Positions 32,281-43,402 are shown, counted from the stretch's first letter. The stretch: 64,000 bases of DNA from Ectobius pallidus (GCA_964059195.1 CAXKWD010000011.1:29805066-29869065), one strand, 5' to 3'. A program made the numbers and translations. The notes: generated by a model from the letters alone, not told the origin.

Positions 32281-34615
32281 TAACCTAACCCATCCCAACA
32301 TAACATAACATAACATAGCATAACATAACGTAACGTAACGTAAAAGTAACGTAAAACGAAAAGTCACGAAAAGTCACATAAAACGTAACGTAACATAACG
32401 TGAAACGTAACGTAACGTAAAACGTAAAGTAACGTAAAACGTAACGTAGAGTAACGTAAAACGTAACGACACGAAGAACGTAACGTCACGTGAAACGTAA
32501 CTTAACGTCACGTGAAACGTTACTTAACGTAACTTAACGTAACTTAACGTCACGTGAAATGTAACTTAACGTCACGTGAAACGTAATTTGCCGTCACGTG
32601 AAACGTAACTTAACGTCACGTGAAACGTAACTTAACGTCACGTGAAACGTAACTTAACGTCACGTGAAACGTAACATATCGTCACGTGAAACGTAACTTA
32701 ACGTCACGTGAGACGTAACTTAACGTCACGTCACGTGAAGCTTAACGTCACGTCGAGTGAAACGTAACGCCACGTCACGTGAAACGTAACGTCACGTGAA
32801 ACGTTAGTCACGTGAAACGTAAGTCACGTAAAACGTAAGTCACGTGAAACGTAAGTCACGTGAAACGTAAGTCACGTGAAACGTAAAAGTCACGTAAAAC
32901 GTAAGAGTCACGTAAAACTAAAAGTCACGTAAAACGTAAAAGTCAAGTAAAACGTAAAAGTCTTGTAAAACGTAAAAGTCACGTAAAACGTTACGTAAAG
33001 TGAAACGTAACGTAACGTAAAACGTAACGTAACGTAACGTAAAACGTAACTAAACGTAAACCGTAACGAAACGTAAAACGTAAAGTAACGTAAAACGTAA
33101 AATAACGTAAAATGTAACGTCACGAAAAACCTAACGTCACGTAACGTAACTTAACGTCACGTGAAACGTAACTCAACGTCACGTGAAACGTTACTTAACG
33201 TAACTTAACGTCACGTGAAACGTAACTTAACGTCACGTGAAACGTAACTAAACGTCACGTAAAACGTAACATAACGTCACGTGAAACGTAACTTAACGTC
33301 ACGTGAGACGTAACTTAACGTCGCGTGAGACGTAACTTAACGTCAAGTCACGTGAAACTTAACGTCACGTCGAAAAAAACGTAACATCACGTCGAGTGAA
33401 AAGAAACGCCACGTCACGTGACACGCAACGTCACTTGAAACGTAAAACTCACGTGAAACGTACAAGTAACGTAAAACGTACAAGTAACGTAAAACGTACA
33501 AGTAACGTAAAACGTACAAGTCACGTAAAACGTAAAAGTCAAGTAAAACGTAAAAATCACGTAAAACGAAAAAGGTCACGTAAAACGTAAAAGGTCACGT
33601 AAAACGTAAAAGTCACGTAAAACGTAAAAGTCACGTAAAACGTAAGTTACGTAAAACTTAAGTCACGTAAAACGAAAATTTCACGTAAAACGTAAAAGTC
33701 ACGTAAAACGTAAAAGTAACGTAAAACGTAAAAGTCGCGTAAAACGAAAAAGTCACGTAAAACGCAAAAGTCACGTAAAACGCAAAAGTCACGTAAAACG
33801 TAAAAGTCACTTAAAACGTAAAGGTAAGGTAAAACGTAAAAATCACGTAAAACGTAAAAGTCACGCAAAAAGTAAAAGTCACGCAAAAAGTAAAAGTCAC
33901 GTAAAACGTAAAATTCACGAAAAACGTAAAAGTCACGTAAACGCAAAAGTCACGTAAAAAGTAAAAGTAATGTAATACGTAAAAGTCACGTAGTACGTAA
34001 AAGTCACGTAAAACGTAAAACGTGAAAGTCACGTAAAACGTAAAAGTCACGTAAAACGCAAAAGTCACGTAAATCGCAAAAGTCACGTAAAACGCAAAAG
34101 TCACGTAATACGTAAAAGTCACGTAGAACGTAAAAGTCACGTAATACGTAAACGCCACGTAATACGTAAACGCCACGTAAAACGAAAAAGTCACTTAAAA
34201 CGTAAAAGTCACTTAAAACGTAAAAGTCACTTAAAACGTAAAAGTCACTTAAAACGTAAAGGTCATGTAAAACGCAGAAATCACGTAATACGTAAAAGTC
34301 ACGCAAAACGTAAAAGTCGCGTAAAACGTAAAAGTCACGAAAAAACGTAAAAGTCACGTAAAAAGTAAAAGTCACGTAATACGTAAAAGTCACGTAGTAC
34401 GTAAAAGCCACGTAAAACGTAAAAGTCACGTAAAACGTAAAAATCACGTAAAACGTAAAAGTCACGTAAATCTTAAAAGTCACATAAAACGTAAAAGTCG
34501 CGTAAAACGTAAAAGTCACGTAAAACATAAAAGTCACGTAAAACGTAAAAGTCACGTAAAATGTAAAAGACACGCAAAACGTAAAAGTCACGAAAAACGT
34601 AATAGTCACGTAACG
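32281..34615. repeat. ACGT-rich complex satellite, derived from telomere-like pentamers
   Basis: The left border reads TAACC twice (32281-32290), then a TAACA run (about 32297-32325), then TAACG repeats, then longer units. Main units by eye: a 22-bp unit GTCACGTGAAACGTAACTTAAC (about 32490-32730 and 33150-33340), a 16-bp unit GTCACGTGAAACGTAA (about 32800-32890) and an 18-bp unit GTCACGTAAAACGTAAAA (about 32880-32990 and 33580-34600). The 32.4-32.8 kb part recurs at 33.0-33.4 kb (offset about 640-670 bp), so there is a higher-order duplication. Because 18 is a multiple of 3, the minus strand is open for up to 201 codons (repeated FYVLRD / FYVTFT); these are not genes. The 22- and 16-bp units contain CACGTG, an E-box palindrome. 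Confidence 0.95.
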
Positions 34616-34725
34616 TAACCTAACCTAACGTAACCTAACCTAACCTAACCTAACCTAACCTAACCTAACCTAACCTAACCTAACCTAACCTAACCTAACC
34701 TAACCTAACCTAACCTAACCTAACC
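34616..34725. repeat. Interstitial telomeric repeat (CCTAA)n
   Basis: From 34631 to 34725 there are 19 uninterrupted TAACC units (complement: TTAGG, the ancestral insect telomere repeat). Just before, TAACG and TAACC units alternate (about 34609-34630), so the satellite passes into the telomere repeat without a break. After it come TTAGC and three TCAGC pentamers (34726-34745). Confidence 0.97.
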
Positions 34726-34750
34726 TTAGCTCAGCTCAGCTCAGCTTACC

Positions 34751-36435
34751 TATCATTGATGAACTTCATTTTGAAGTTATTAAATTAAATCAACTAGTAC
34801 AAATATTATATAATTTGGTGAGATTTTCAGCCTATGTACTAGTAAACTTATACCACAAATAACGTGTCTTAACCGAATATGAAAGAATTCGGGGAATGTA
34901 TGAACAACCTTTTTATTTAATATTCAAAAAGCTATTAATTTATTATGATAAATTTTACAGATTAATAAATTACCCTTTAATATACAAATTCAGTCAGTTT
35001 CTTTATCTATAAGTAATTTCTATACACAGTATGTTTTGCAAACAGTACATTATTTGTCACTGTTATATTCCATACAAATTACAGTAATATTATTCATACG
35101 ATAAAATTAGTGTTTATAATTAATTTATATATAATTTATTGGTTAAAATCTGTTGGCTTGTTTAACCTCCTTGTTTATAACTGAATATGTTAATTAAAAT
35201 CTGTTTGCTTATTTAACCTTGTTATTTATACCATAACATTTAATTAAGTATAATAATTCTTAAAATAGAATTATATTTTCTTAACTTCTGGTTAGGTTAA
35301 AAGTTTATGTTTACAAAGTACAACTCGTACTTAAACATTTGTTAAAATTGGTAAGCTAAACATGCAGTTCTTGCACCCTTGCAAAAATTTTTGTCATATA
35401 TTTGACTTTATAATTAAAATTGGTTAACTAACATTCAGTTCTTGTACATTTCCAAGACTTTGTCATATATTTGACTTTAAAATTATCATGCTCAAATCTA
35501 TAAAATATGTTTTTTATATCCTTATTACAGTTTTAAAACAACTTTTTAAATGTTGTACTAATTATTATTAATATAGCTGCGTTGATTTACTATGATGTTG
35601 TCACGTTGTAATATCCCAATGTCTTCCTTATTCGGCAATATTCGTTAGTGGTTTATATTTAATCGGAGATGCATTTCGACACTCAATGATGTGTCATCTT
35701 CAGTCTACCTATGAATATTAAATAAAATTATTAGATAATGAAGTTCACTAATGTAAATTTGGAAAGGTTTTATGTTTGATTTACTTACAATTTGAGCTGA
35801 TGTTATGCTGTACCAGTGTGATGGCTAACGGGGTACTGGTTGATGAGATAACTTCTTACGTGTTTTATAGTTTACGTAAATTTCAAAGAGGGCGGCAATG
35901 AACTAAGAACTTCAAGTTAAGGTTCAACCCAAACATCCTGACAGCATGCTGATCGCGTTAACACATTCGCGAACCATTTTAAATTAATGCAGGGAAAGAA
36001 AACGAAAATACTGTCAAAAATCAAAACGTGACAATAAAAAGATTTTTGGCACTTAGTGCAGCGGATGGCTAAATAAGAAATCTATCTTTTATGTAATGAA
36101 TTGATAGTCCCTCTAGAAGTGTATTAATAGAATGTAAAAGTCATGTGAACATCTAACCTGAAAATAACTTATTCCAGATTTAGATTACACTTTTTATTGA
36201 TAATGATAATTACTTTCGTGATACAGCTGTCATTTCGGAATTATTCTGTTTAAAATAATCCCGTCCCATGAGTTCAGCAGGTTAGAACAAGGTTAGGTTA
36301 GAATATGGTTATCATAATTTTTGTACGCGTTCAGGTTACACTGGAAAGATTATACTTGTCATTACGAAGAGTGAACATTTACTTACTTAATGGTAATAGA
36401 CAATTCCTAAGTAAGCTAAAGGAATATTATCTATT
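34751..36435. other. A+T-rich stretch with two diverged tandem duplications
   Basis: 35142-35192 is repeated at 35193-35245 (TTAAAATCTGTTKGCTT block), and 35341-35412 is repeated at 35413-35484 (ATTGGTWARCTAA block and GTCATATATTTGACTTT). No genes seen. A GGTTAGGTTAG block at 36291-36302 is too short to call telomeric. Confidence 0.6.
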
Positions 36436-36545
36436 TTATTGAACCCGAAGGTTCATTGCCGCGCTTACCTGAGCCTTTCAACCCTATTCTGTGCTAACTC
36501 CATCCAACTATCCCTCCCTTAAATCTATCCTAATATAAGTGAAAT
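36436..36545 (-). pseudogene. LINE C-terminal scrap (minus strand)
   Basis: On the minus strand, broken frames read IRIDLREG and, further on, SAAMNLRV followed by a stop (complement of 36443-36461). DLREVG..DR..W and RAAMNLR are the last motifs of a common insect LINE protein. About 100 bp remain. Confidence 0.55.
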
Positions 36546-36822
36546 TAGTATAGATTATAATTTAGAAGAATGTAGAAACTACTCAATAATGAGCTACGAT
36601 AGGGTTAAGCAATAGGGATTAGTGATTTTTTCTTTTGTTGTTGTTTGTTTTCTTCTCCCTCTCTATGATCTTTCTTTCTCTCGTTCTGTAAGCTATTTGT
36701 AATCCTAACTGTAATTTATACGTTTGTAATTGCTAACTGTAAATTTCTATTTTGGTCTGCCACCGGGCATTTGCCCAATTGCAGAAATGAAATATATACA
36801 ATACAATACAATATTGTCCCCG
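36546..36822 (+). mobile_element. LINE 3' end with (ACAAT)n tail
   Basis: The block GCCACCGGGCATTTGCCCAA (36760-36779), then GAAATGAAATATA and a repeated ACAAT tail (36797-36815), is typical of the 3' end of CR1/L2-like LINEs in arthropods. No coding sequence is kept. Confidence 0.55.
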
Positions 36823-37356
36823 CGCATCCGTTTGTTTGGGTCAGGTCGAGTTATACTCCCTTCATAATTAAAACTGTGTTTCACACAAATATGCATAAAT
36901 ATCAATAAATGGGATGATCTGAGTTACGTAGTTTAGATTTTTTAACTGTTATCCTTTGCTCAAGGAATGTAGTTTGAAATATAAAAGCGTCAGGACACCC
37001 GAGGCCAAAACTATCCGTAATATTAAACTAAGTAAAACTACAGGGATAGTCTTTCACAGCGCCTCGTGGCATGGGTATCAGCACATTGCGTACTCAGGCT
37101 TCATCAGCCGATACACGGGGTGTTTATCCGAGTGGCAGAGCTAAGTGTATGTTGTTGTTAAGTTATGCTATGACTCTATGAGGCTCTCAGTGCAGTGTTT
37201 GTCTGCGTAACGTGAAGTCCAGTCCGTAACTCTGTGATATTTCAGTGCTTCAGTAACTCTCTTCAGTGTGATATTTAGTTGTGTACTGTGTTTTATTGTG
37301 CATATCGGTGCAGCACTTTTACGCAAAAGTACATTGCATTTACGCAAATGAGCATG
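36823..37356. other. Unassigned sequence
   Basis: Moderate base composition; the 62-codon (36956-37144) and 91-codon (37168-37443, minus) frames are not recognised. Confidence 0.4.
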
Positions 37357-38389
37357 GTTACAGTACCGCAAAAGCATTAATAAGCAAATAAGCATTAAGG
37401 ATGACCTTACACTGCATTCTCCAAAGGATTCACGCCATAACACTCATTTTCTTCAGAGCTGTTGTGGCTGGTAACGATGTCCCAAAGTTTTGGTGCACTG
37501 TAGTAACGATATTTTACAAGATGAATAACTTTTCCAGATATCCATGTTTATGCGTGTTTCTGTATGATTATGTTTCCTAACTTTTCTCTTCTGCAAAGAA
37601 GTGATAGAGATGTACGAGTATATATCGCTCTGGAATTCCTTAAGCATTGCAGTCAGCACATGAACAGATGGATGTGATTCATGAAATAGTTTCTTTTAAA
37701 TGTCTATGGAAAAACTCAGTCCCATTTGTCGTTCGGGGATTGCTTGATGGACAACTAGCCTATAACACCGGTGGTTACATCTCATCACAAGAGATGTTGG
37801 AAATGTTCTCCTCTTGCATAAGCACAACACTGACACCTTTTTTAGGGAATTTTCTTTCACGCGCGTAAGTTCAGCTTCCGAGATAGAGTTAATTTCTCTT
37901 GTGATATTGTCTTGAAGATCTTCTTGTGTATGGGAAATTGACCTATACACTTTATTTTTTAAGTTTCCGCATAAATAATATTTACATACTTTTAGAAGAA
38001 CTTGATGACAATATCACATAGGCCTATCACAAGATAAAGTAACTCTGTCTCGGAAGCTGAACTTACGGGCGTGAAAGAAAATTTCCTAAAAAGGTGCCAG
38101 TATTGTCTGGATGAAAGAGGAGAACATTTCCATCGTCTCTTGTGATGAAGTACGTGGTTATTTTCATTGTAATTTTAACTGTAAATGTGATAACCTGAAT
38201 CATTACACGGACCGTGGCATTATTTGCGTAGATATTTCACCCGATCGCTCGGGAGTTGGAGCTGTGCCAGCCGCGACGCAGAAACCCGCGTCATTGGCCA
38301 ACTCCTGCGTGGGACTCACTGTAGATTGCCTAAATTTTTGTAGTCGCTGTGTGATTACTTTGTCACAATCATTTGCGGTACTGTAACCT
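37357..38389. mobile_element. Candidate Tc1/mariner-type element with inverted transposase ends
   Basis: GGTTACAGTACCGCAAA at 37357-37373 is matched inverted at 38373-38389; related GCGGTAATGTAAC and GCGGTACTATAA motifs follow to the right. Inside, 37775-37915 and 37995-38150 are inverted copies of each other (about 80 bases apart). Both encode the end of a transposase: minus strand NSISEAELTRVKEN then KRCQCCAYARGEHFQHLL and stop; plus strand KRCQYCLDERGEHFHRLL and stop, each after a frameshift. The RC..C....GEHFQHLL end is known from Tc1/mariner-superfamily transposases. No catalytic residues remain. Confidence 0.55.
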
Positions 38390-38598
38390 GAATTTTTGCG
38401 GTAATGTAACAGTATCCCACGGGAAGTTTTGCGCAAATTGCATGCACCCGTGCATGTAATTCCCAGAGTACGATATTCTTCGCGGTACTATAAGACGCCT
38501 TTGGTAGGAGAATTATCAGTAAGAACTTGTGGCCTCCACGTAGTTCAGACTTAATAGTGTGCGATTTTTATCTGTAGGGTGCCCTAAAAACAGTGAGT
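38390..38598. other. Spacer with GCGGTA motifs
   Basis: GCGGTAATGTAAC (about 38398) and GCGGTACTATAA (about 38481) echo the terminal repeat of the preceding element; the true right end may lie here. Confidence 0.35.
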
Positions 38599-38745
38599 AT
38601 GCAAGCAATCCTCACACAGATCACAAGGCATGAAATAGAGTCTGTCAGTGCGGAAGAACTTGTGCGAGTTAATAATAATTTCGTCATAAGATGTGAAGTA
38701 CGTGTGACAGCAAATGAGGAACATTTTCAGCATCTTCTATGAGCA
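38599..38745 (+). pseudogene. Transposase C-terminal fragment (Tc1/mariner type)
   Basis: An open frame of about 47 codons from the ATG at 38599 ends in NEEHFQHLL and a stop, with EIESVSAEELVRVNNNF and RCEV before it. It matches the same region of the inverted fragments at 37775-38150 but is more diverged. The start of the protein and all catalytic parts are absent. Confidence 0.6.
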
Positions 38746-38967
38746 TGGTAAGTACAAATTCAAAGACGTCTGGTTAATGCAGGGGGGCATAAAGGGTCCG
38801 CGTATCGGCCGGTGCAGCACGAGGCACTGAGGAAGAATTTATAAATATTTTAAATTGTATTAATTAGCTTTGTCATAGGCCGCACAGAATGAGTTCGAGG
38901 GCCGCCAGTTGGTCATCTTTGTTATAAAGTCCTCACTCTCACAGGGGAGTATATACCTAGGTATATG
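38746..38967. other. Spacer
   Basis: Nothing recognised. Confidence 0.4.
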
Positions 38968-39505
38968 TAGACCTGGGATTTTAAGGCAAATGCCTCTTAT
39001 GAAATAACATGAAAATTTTAAAATATGTTTACGTTTCATGATAAATCACTTACATTTATAGAGTTTTATAGTGCCCTAAAATGCCTATTTGGACCTTTGG
39101 AGCCTATTTTTACTCTTTTAGTGCCTAAAATGCCTATTTTGTACATTTAACATAAAATTATACTTCTGTAACTTTTACAATCGTGTAATGGACATCCCTA
39201 AGTGAAGACCACAACAGCAGAGGGTGGGATTTTCACAGAAACTTGATTTCCCCAAAGAATTGTCGCCAAAGGAATTGTGTCTTAATTTTGCAGAATAGGT
39301 ATACCATTGTTCTTACAGTAAAAAAAGATCACTTTACAGTTTAAGATAATATTGTGGTATTTTAAAGTATATTTTCTGTCTATTTACACATTTTTAAAGC
39401 ATATTTTATGTGCCTATTTTCTCTTGTAAAAGCCTATTTACTTGTTTTAAAAGCCTATTTTAGGTGCCTAAAACTAATTTTTTGGAGCCTAAAATCCCAG
39501 GTCTA
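38968..39505. mobile_element. hAT-like element, 538 bp
   Basis: TAGACCTGGGATTTTAAGGC at the left is matched by the inverted TAGACCTGGGATTTTAGGCT at the right. Subterminal GCCTATTTT and TGCCTAAAA motifs recur at both ends (39080-39140 and 39408-39490). The termini and motifs are like those of the element at 6603-7318, which has a perfect 8-bp duplication; here the flanks do not match. No transposase. Confidence 0.7.
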
Positions 39506-39709
39506 CCCTATATTATAGATAATATTGAGAGATTTGAAATAATGTTACTGGTTGCTTAAAATGTTGCATCTTAAAATAATGGTGACCATAACATATTCAA
39601 GTTTATTTCTCTTATAACGTAGGGAAACAAATTACGACACCAAACACCTCAGGTAAAAATTTCCGGATGTTACTTCTAGGTGGACAACTCGTACGGGTCC
39701 TTATAATGT
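39506..39709. other. Spacer
   Basis: Nothing recognised. Confidence 0.4.
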
Positions 39710-39711
39710 TA

Positions 39712-40401
39712 CGAGGCGCGTCCATAAAGTAAGTTTCCCTGGGGCCGTTTACAGAAGCAAAACACAATTTCAAGGAAATATTTATTGCAACAGACACAGC
39801 CGGTGTTCAACTATTTTTCAACGTATTCGCCATCGGAATTGAAACATTTGTCTTACCATGGCACCAACTTTTGGATACCTGTGTCGTAGAAGTGTGCCGC
39901 CTGGGATTTGAACCGAAGTGTGACAACCACCTTCGCCTCTCTGTCACTCTCTGTCATTCTTTGTCATTTCGTGAGGTGTAGGAAAAGATGGAAATCACTG
40001 GGAGCGAAGTCCGGGCATTAGGGCGGATCTTTGAACACCTCCCAGACGAACTTCTGCAGGAGACTTGCCAGGAGGTGTTTAAGCATCCACCCTACAGCCT
40101 GGACTTCGCTCCCAGTGATTTCCATCTTTTCCTAAACCTCACGAAATGACAAAGAATGACAGAGAATGACAGAGAGGCGAAGGTGGTTGTCACACGGTGG
40201 TTCAAATCCCAGGCGGCACACTTCTACGACACAGGTACTCAAAAGTTGGTGCCATGGTAAGACAAACGTTTCAATTCCGGTGGCGAATATGTTGAAAAAT
40301 AGCTGAGCACTGGTTGTGTCTATTGCAATAAATATTTCCTTGAAATTGTGTTTTGTTTCTGAAAACGGACCCAGGGAAACTTACTTTGTTGAAGCGCCTC
40401 G
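39712..40401. mobile_element. Palindromic mariner derivative, 690 bp
   Basis: Two arms of about 330 bp are near-perfect inverted copies around a centre near 40056. Both outer ends are the same mariner terminus (CGAGGCGCGTCCATAAAGTA left, CGAGGCGCTTCAACAAAGTA inverted right), each flanked by TA (39710-39711, 40402-40403). The plus-strand arm encodes the mariner end: EVFKHPPYSLDFAPSDF with the third catalytic Asp (about 40070-40120), then W..QAAHFYDTG and a YVEK-like stop. The other arm encodes the same on the minus strand. The 19556-19942 copy shares the same centre, so the palindrome was formed before these copies spread. A transcript would form a long hairpin. Confidence 0.9.
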
Positions 40402-40403
40402 TA

Positions 40404-42654
40404 TTTTAAAAATAAGCCTTTCACCGGAGGGATATGCTACACTAATTGGAATAATATCATAGCAAAAGACTGTATTGTTATAAATTATTTGCTTCAAGGG
40501 GCTGGACATAATATCTGGATTTTTAAATTTCCAATACCGGCGTACTAATACAAATTAAAACTACTTGTATTTAATATAATTGGAAATGTGGATGTCAATG
40601 CAGAAAACATTTTCGTGTACCGATATCGGATTCAGACACTGAGCACCTCTGATATTAAATTTCATTACTCTTCACCAATTATTGATATTTGATAATCGAT
40701 GACGGGCGTGCCGGTAATGTTGTAAGTGTGGTCACGCCGTCACTAGGGAAGTCTTCCCCTTCCCCTCCCCCTCATACATTAATACTCTTCCAATTGAAGG
40801 ATATTTTAATACCTTTGTTATGTCGACAACTACCGGTTTTCGTTGTAAAGCTGCAAGGAATTTCATATATTTCCATTAATTCCGAAACCGCAAGGGGAAT
40901 GGGAGGATATACCTCGCCTTCTAAACTTAAAACTGTCCTATGAAAGAGTAAAAGTAGACCTACCAAGAATATTTATTTTTTTAATAAATGTAGGTCTATT
41001 TTTTTCTTTTTTTTTGCCTTAAAATATTGAGATTAGTAAGAACATCGGTCAAAATTGGAATTTATATTTATCGTAAGAAAAAATATATAACACTGAAGAT
41101 TTAATTATTAAAAATAGCATTATAATAGGGCGCTGAACAGCTGCTTGGAAGCAAATTTAAAGTAGCCGTGCGTATGGAAAATTAAGTCACGATTGAATTT
41201 TTATCATCTTTCTCACAAAGGAATTTTTTTACCCTTTTCAGTCTCCAAGGAAAATAAGTCGGACACCGTTAGATATTATTATTGCATAAAATTTACAGGC
41301 CGTCCTTAATGTGTTCTAGTGAATAATGTCGGGGGTAAGGGGATTAGACTAATTCGTTCGTCTAAATATCTTCTCTCTACGAAACGAGGCCGAACGAAAT
41401 ATATGTAATGTTAAGTATTTTATTAAGATAATCTCGTTTTAAAGTATGGGGCTCTCTTCATCGGGACTTTACTTAGACGGATTCAGAAATAAATTTTCAG
41501 AAATATTATTCTTTAGCCATTAGAAGTGGCCCGGGCGGCTTGGGTCGCTTAAATCCTAAAAGGGAGAGGCGAAACTACGATAAAGAAAGAAAGAAAAGCC
41601 ATTAGAAGTAATGTGGGGAATTTAGAAGCCATCTTTAAAGCTGTGTGTATGTTACATTCTTCCACAAAACCTTAAGTGATTGCAAGCCAGTACTGTACAT
41701 GACTTCTGCCTGAAGGAAGAGAGTGATTCCTGGTGTGGCTATCTGCGAACTAAGATTAGTGAAACTGTACAAACATGAAATTTCATTTCCCCTCCCTTTC
41801 ACGAAGACCTTTAGGAGTATTTAAAAAGATTTAATAATGCTCAGGTGCTTGAAAAACACAGGGGAAGAACGCAGAACTTGAACGAAAGTTTTAATTGCAT
41901 CAAAAATATTATTTTTCATGCCCTGATAGAAACGGCCTTAAAAATCTAATTGATATTTTTTTATAACTTTTAAGCCACTTATGTTGCTGGTATCCTTGCT
42001 ATAGTGTCCTGTAAGTTTTGTGCAATTCTGATTTCATTTTCCTGTAAAAAGTTAATATTAGGAAACTTATTTTCTAATACTTCATGCCTTTTTTCACGAA
42101 CATATACCCACAAGACCAATCTGCGAATACATTGAATATCCCCCGAACAAGTAGGTAGTAATATTGTTTAGAATTGTGGATTTTATAGACCCCATTTTCT
42201 ACTAGTGATACGAGAAGAGTGACATTTCCTTAGGAAGATATGTCCAAACATCGACATCCAAACCCACCCCCTTGAGGCTGCTACCAGCGCTTTCTCCCGA
42301 GGGTTCCACAAGCTTGGTCAATTATGAAACTATGAAACAAGAAGAACCTTATTCTTTGGATAAAGAGAAACTTAGCAGTTCATTATGAAAAAAGAGAACA
42401 ATATTTATTATAGTGGTATTTGATAGTGCTGTCGTGGAAATTACGAGACACTTTTCTGAAAATTTCTTCGGGATATTTTCCCTAATCGGGTAACTACCAA
42501 TTATCAAATCGATAACTATCACAGAAGGCAATTACTATGAGAACAGATAATAGCAAAGGGCAATCGTCCCCGTTTGTTTGATTCAAAAATCTCAAAACTT
42601 AAACATTTAATTTTGGTCGAACAAAAGCAATCCTATGCAATTTGCCTACAATGG
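40404..42654. other. A+T-rich stretch, nothing recognised
   Basis: About 2.2 kb. Frames of 84 and 64 codons near 40689-40966 overlap on opposite strands and match nothing I know. 41540-41600 has a short G+C-rich/GAAAGA block. Confidence 0.45.
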
Positions 42655-42750
42655 TAAATAAGATACTAGTATGAAAATTATGTAGGCCTAACTCGCTTTG
42701 CTCGTTTCATAAACATACTAGTGTCTTAATAAATGGCAGGCTCGTTGCAT
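42655..42750. mobile_element. Small fold-back sequence, copy 1
   Basis: GATACTAGTATGAAAATTAT and CATAAACATACTAGTGTCTT are partly inverted copies around a TCGCTTTGCTCGTTTC core; the unit ends with GGCAGGCTCGTTGCA. The same arrangement, inverted, occurs at 57358-57455. Confidence 0.5.
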
Positions 42751-43335
42751 TGTGTACTATTGTACGAGGGCGTCCACTCGTACGATATGAAAGAATGGAT
42801 CTTATAACTCTGAGATATTCCCATTATATGCAACAAGGATGGAGTGTGGCCCAGATCTTTGGATAAACACTTGAATGGGGACCATCAATGCAGCATGGCT
42901 AAAATAAATATAAAAAAAGTGGGCTTTGACAGATGAACGGTCATATCCAAGGTAGCGCATTGTTATGTATGAACTCCCACCCAATGTCAGATTCTTTGCA
43001 ACTTGGAGTGGGGCAGTTGAGTTTCGGGGGAGGGGGTGCTCGACCACCACCTGGTCCAACTCTCGCTCGCGTACTCGTTTCCCTCTGTCACAATAACTTG
43101 TTTGAACACAACTTCGGTATATAAACAAAAATCCTGCGCCCCACATTATGGCATTATTAACTCGAACAATGATAGAAACAAAAGCTACGGAAACGATCAG
43201 TGTCCATAGAGAGGAAAAAAAAAGCATGTTTTCATTAACAAATAAATCTGATGTCGAAAAAATCGGCTGGACATGATTTTTTTAAACTGCACCTCATCCC
43301 ACACATACAGCTCTTTTCAGACATGAGCTAAACGC

Positions 43336-43337
<2 letters not shown>
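42751..43337. other. Unassigned; 141-codon minus frame not called
   Basis: The frame 42802-43227 (minus) reads through a G-rich block (43010-43080); no motif, and codon usage looks random. Confidence 0.4.

Positions 43338-43400
<63 letters not shown>
43338..43400. repeat. (AAT)n microsatellite
   Basis: About 20 AAT units. Confidence 0.95.

Positions 43401-43402
<2 letters not shown>

Noticed and set aside
32281..34600. Regular repeats resembling a CRISPR array
   Set aside because: Units vary in length, there are no unique spacers and the context is eukaryotic.
32908..34609. Open frames of 71-201 codons on the minus strand and 64 codons on the plus strand
   Set aside because: They are produced by the satellite's 18-bp unit (a multiple of three without stops). 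The translation is a monotonous repeat.
35645..35715. GCATTTCGACACTCAATGAT block resembling the edge of a Penelope-like element
   Set aside because: Only a vague resemblance to such edges; no coding remnant or terminal repeat.
36291..36302. GGTTAGGTTAG as a second telomeric repeat
   Set aside because: About two units only, expected by chance in A+T-rich DNA.
42802..43227. 141-codon minus-strand frame
   Set aside because: No recognisable domain or gene signals; overlaps a plus-strand frame.
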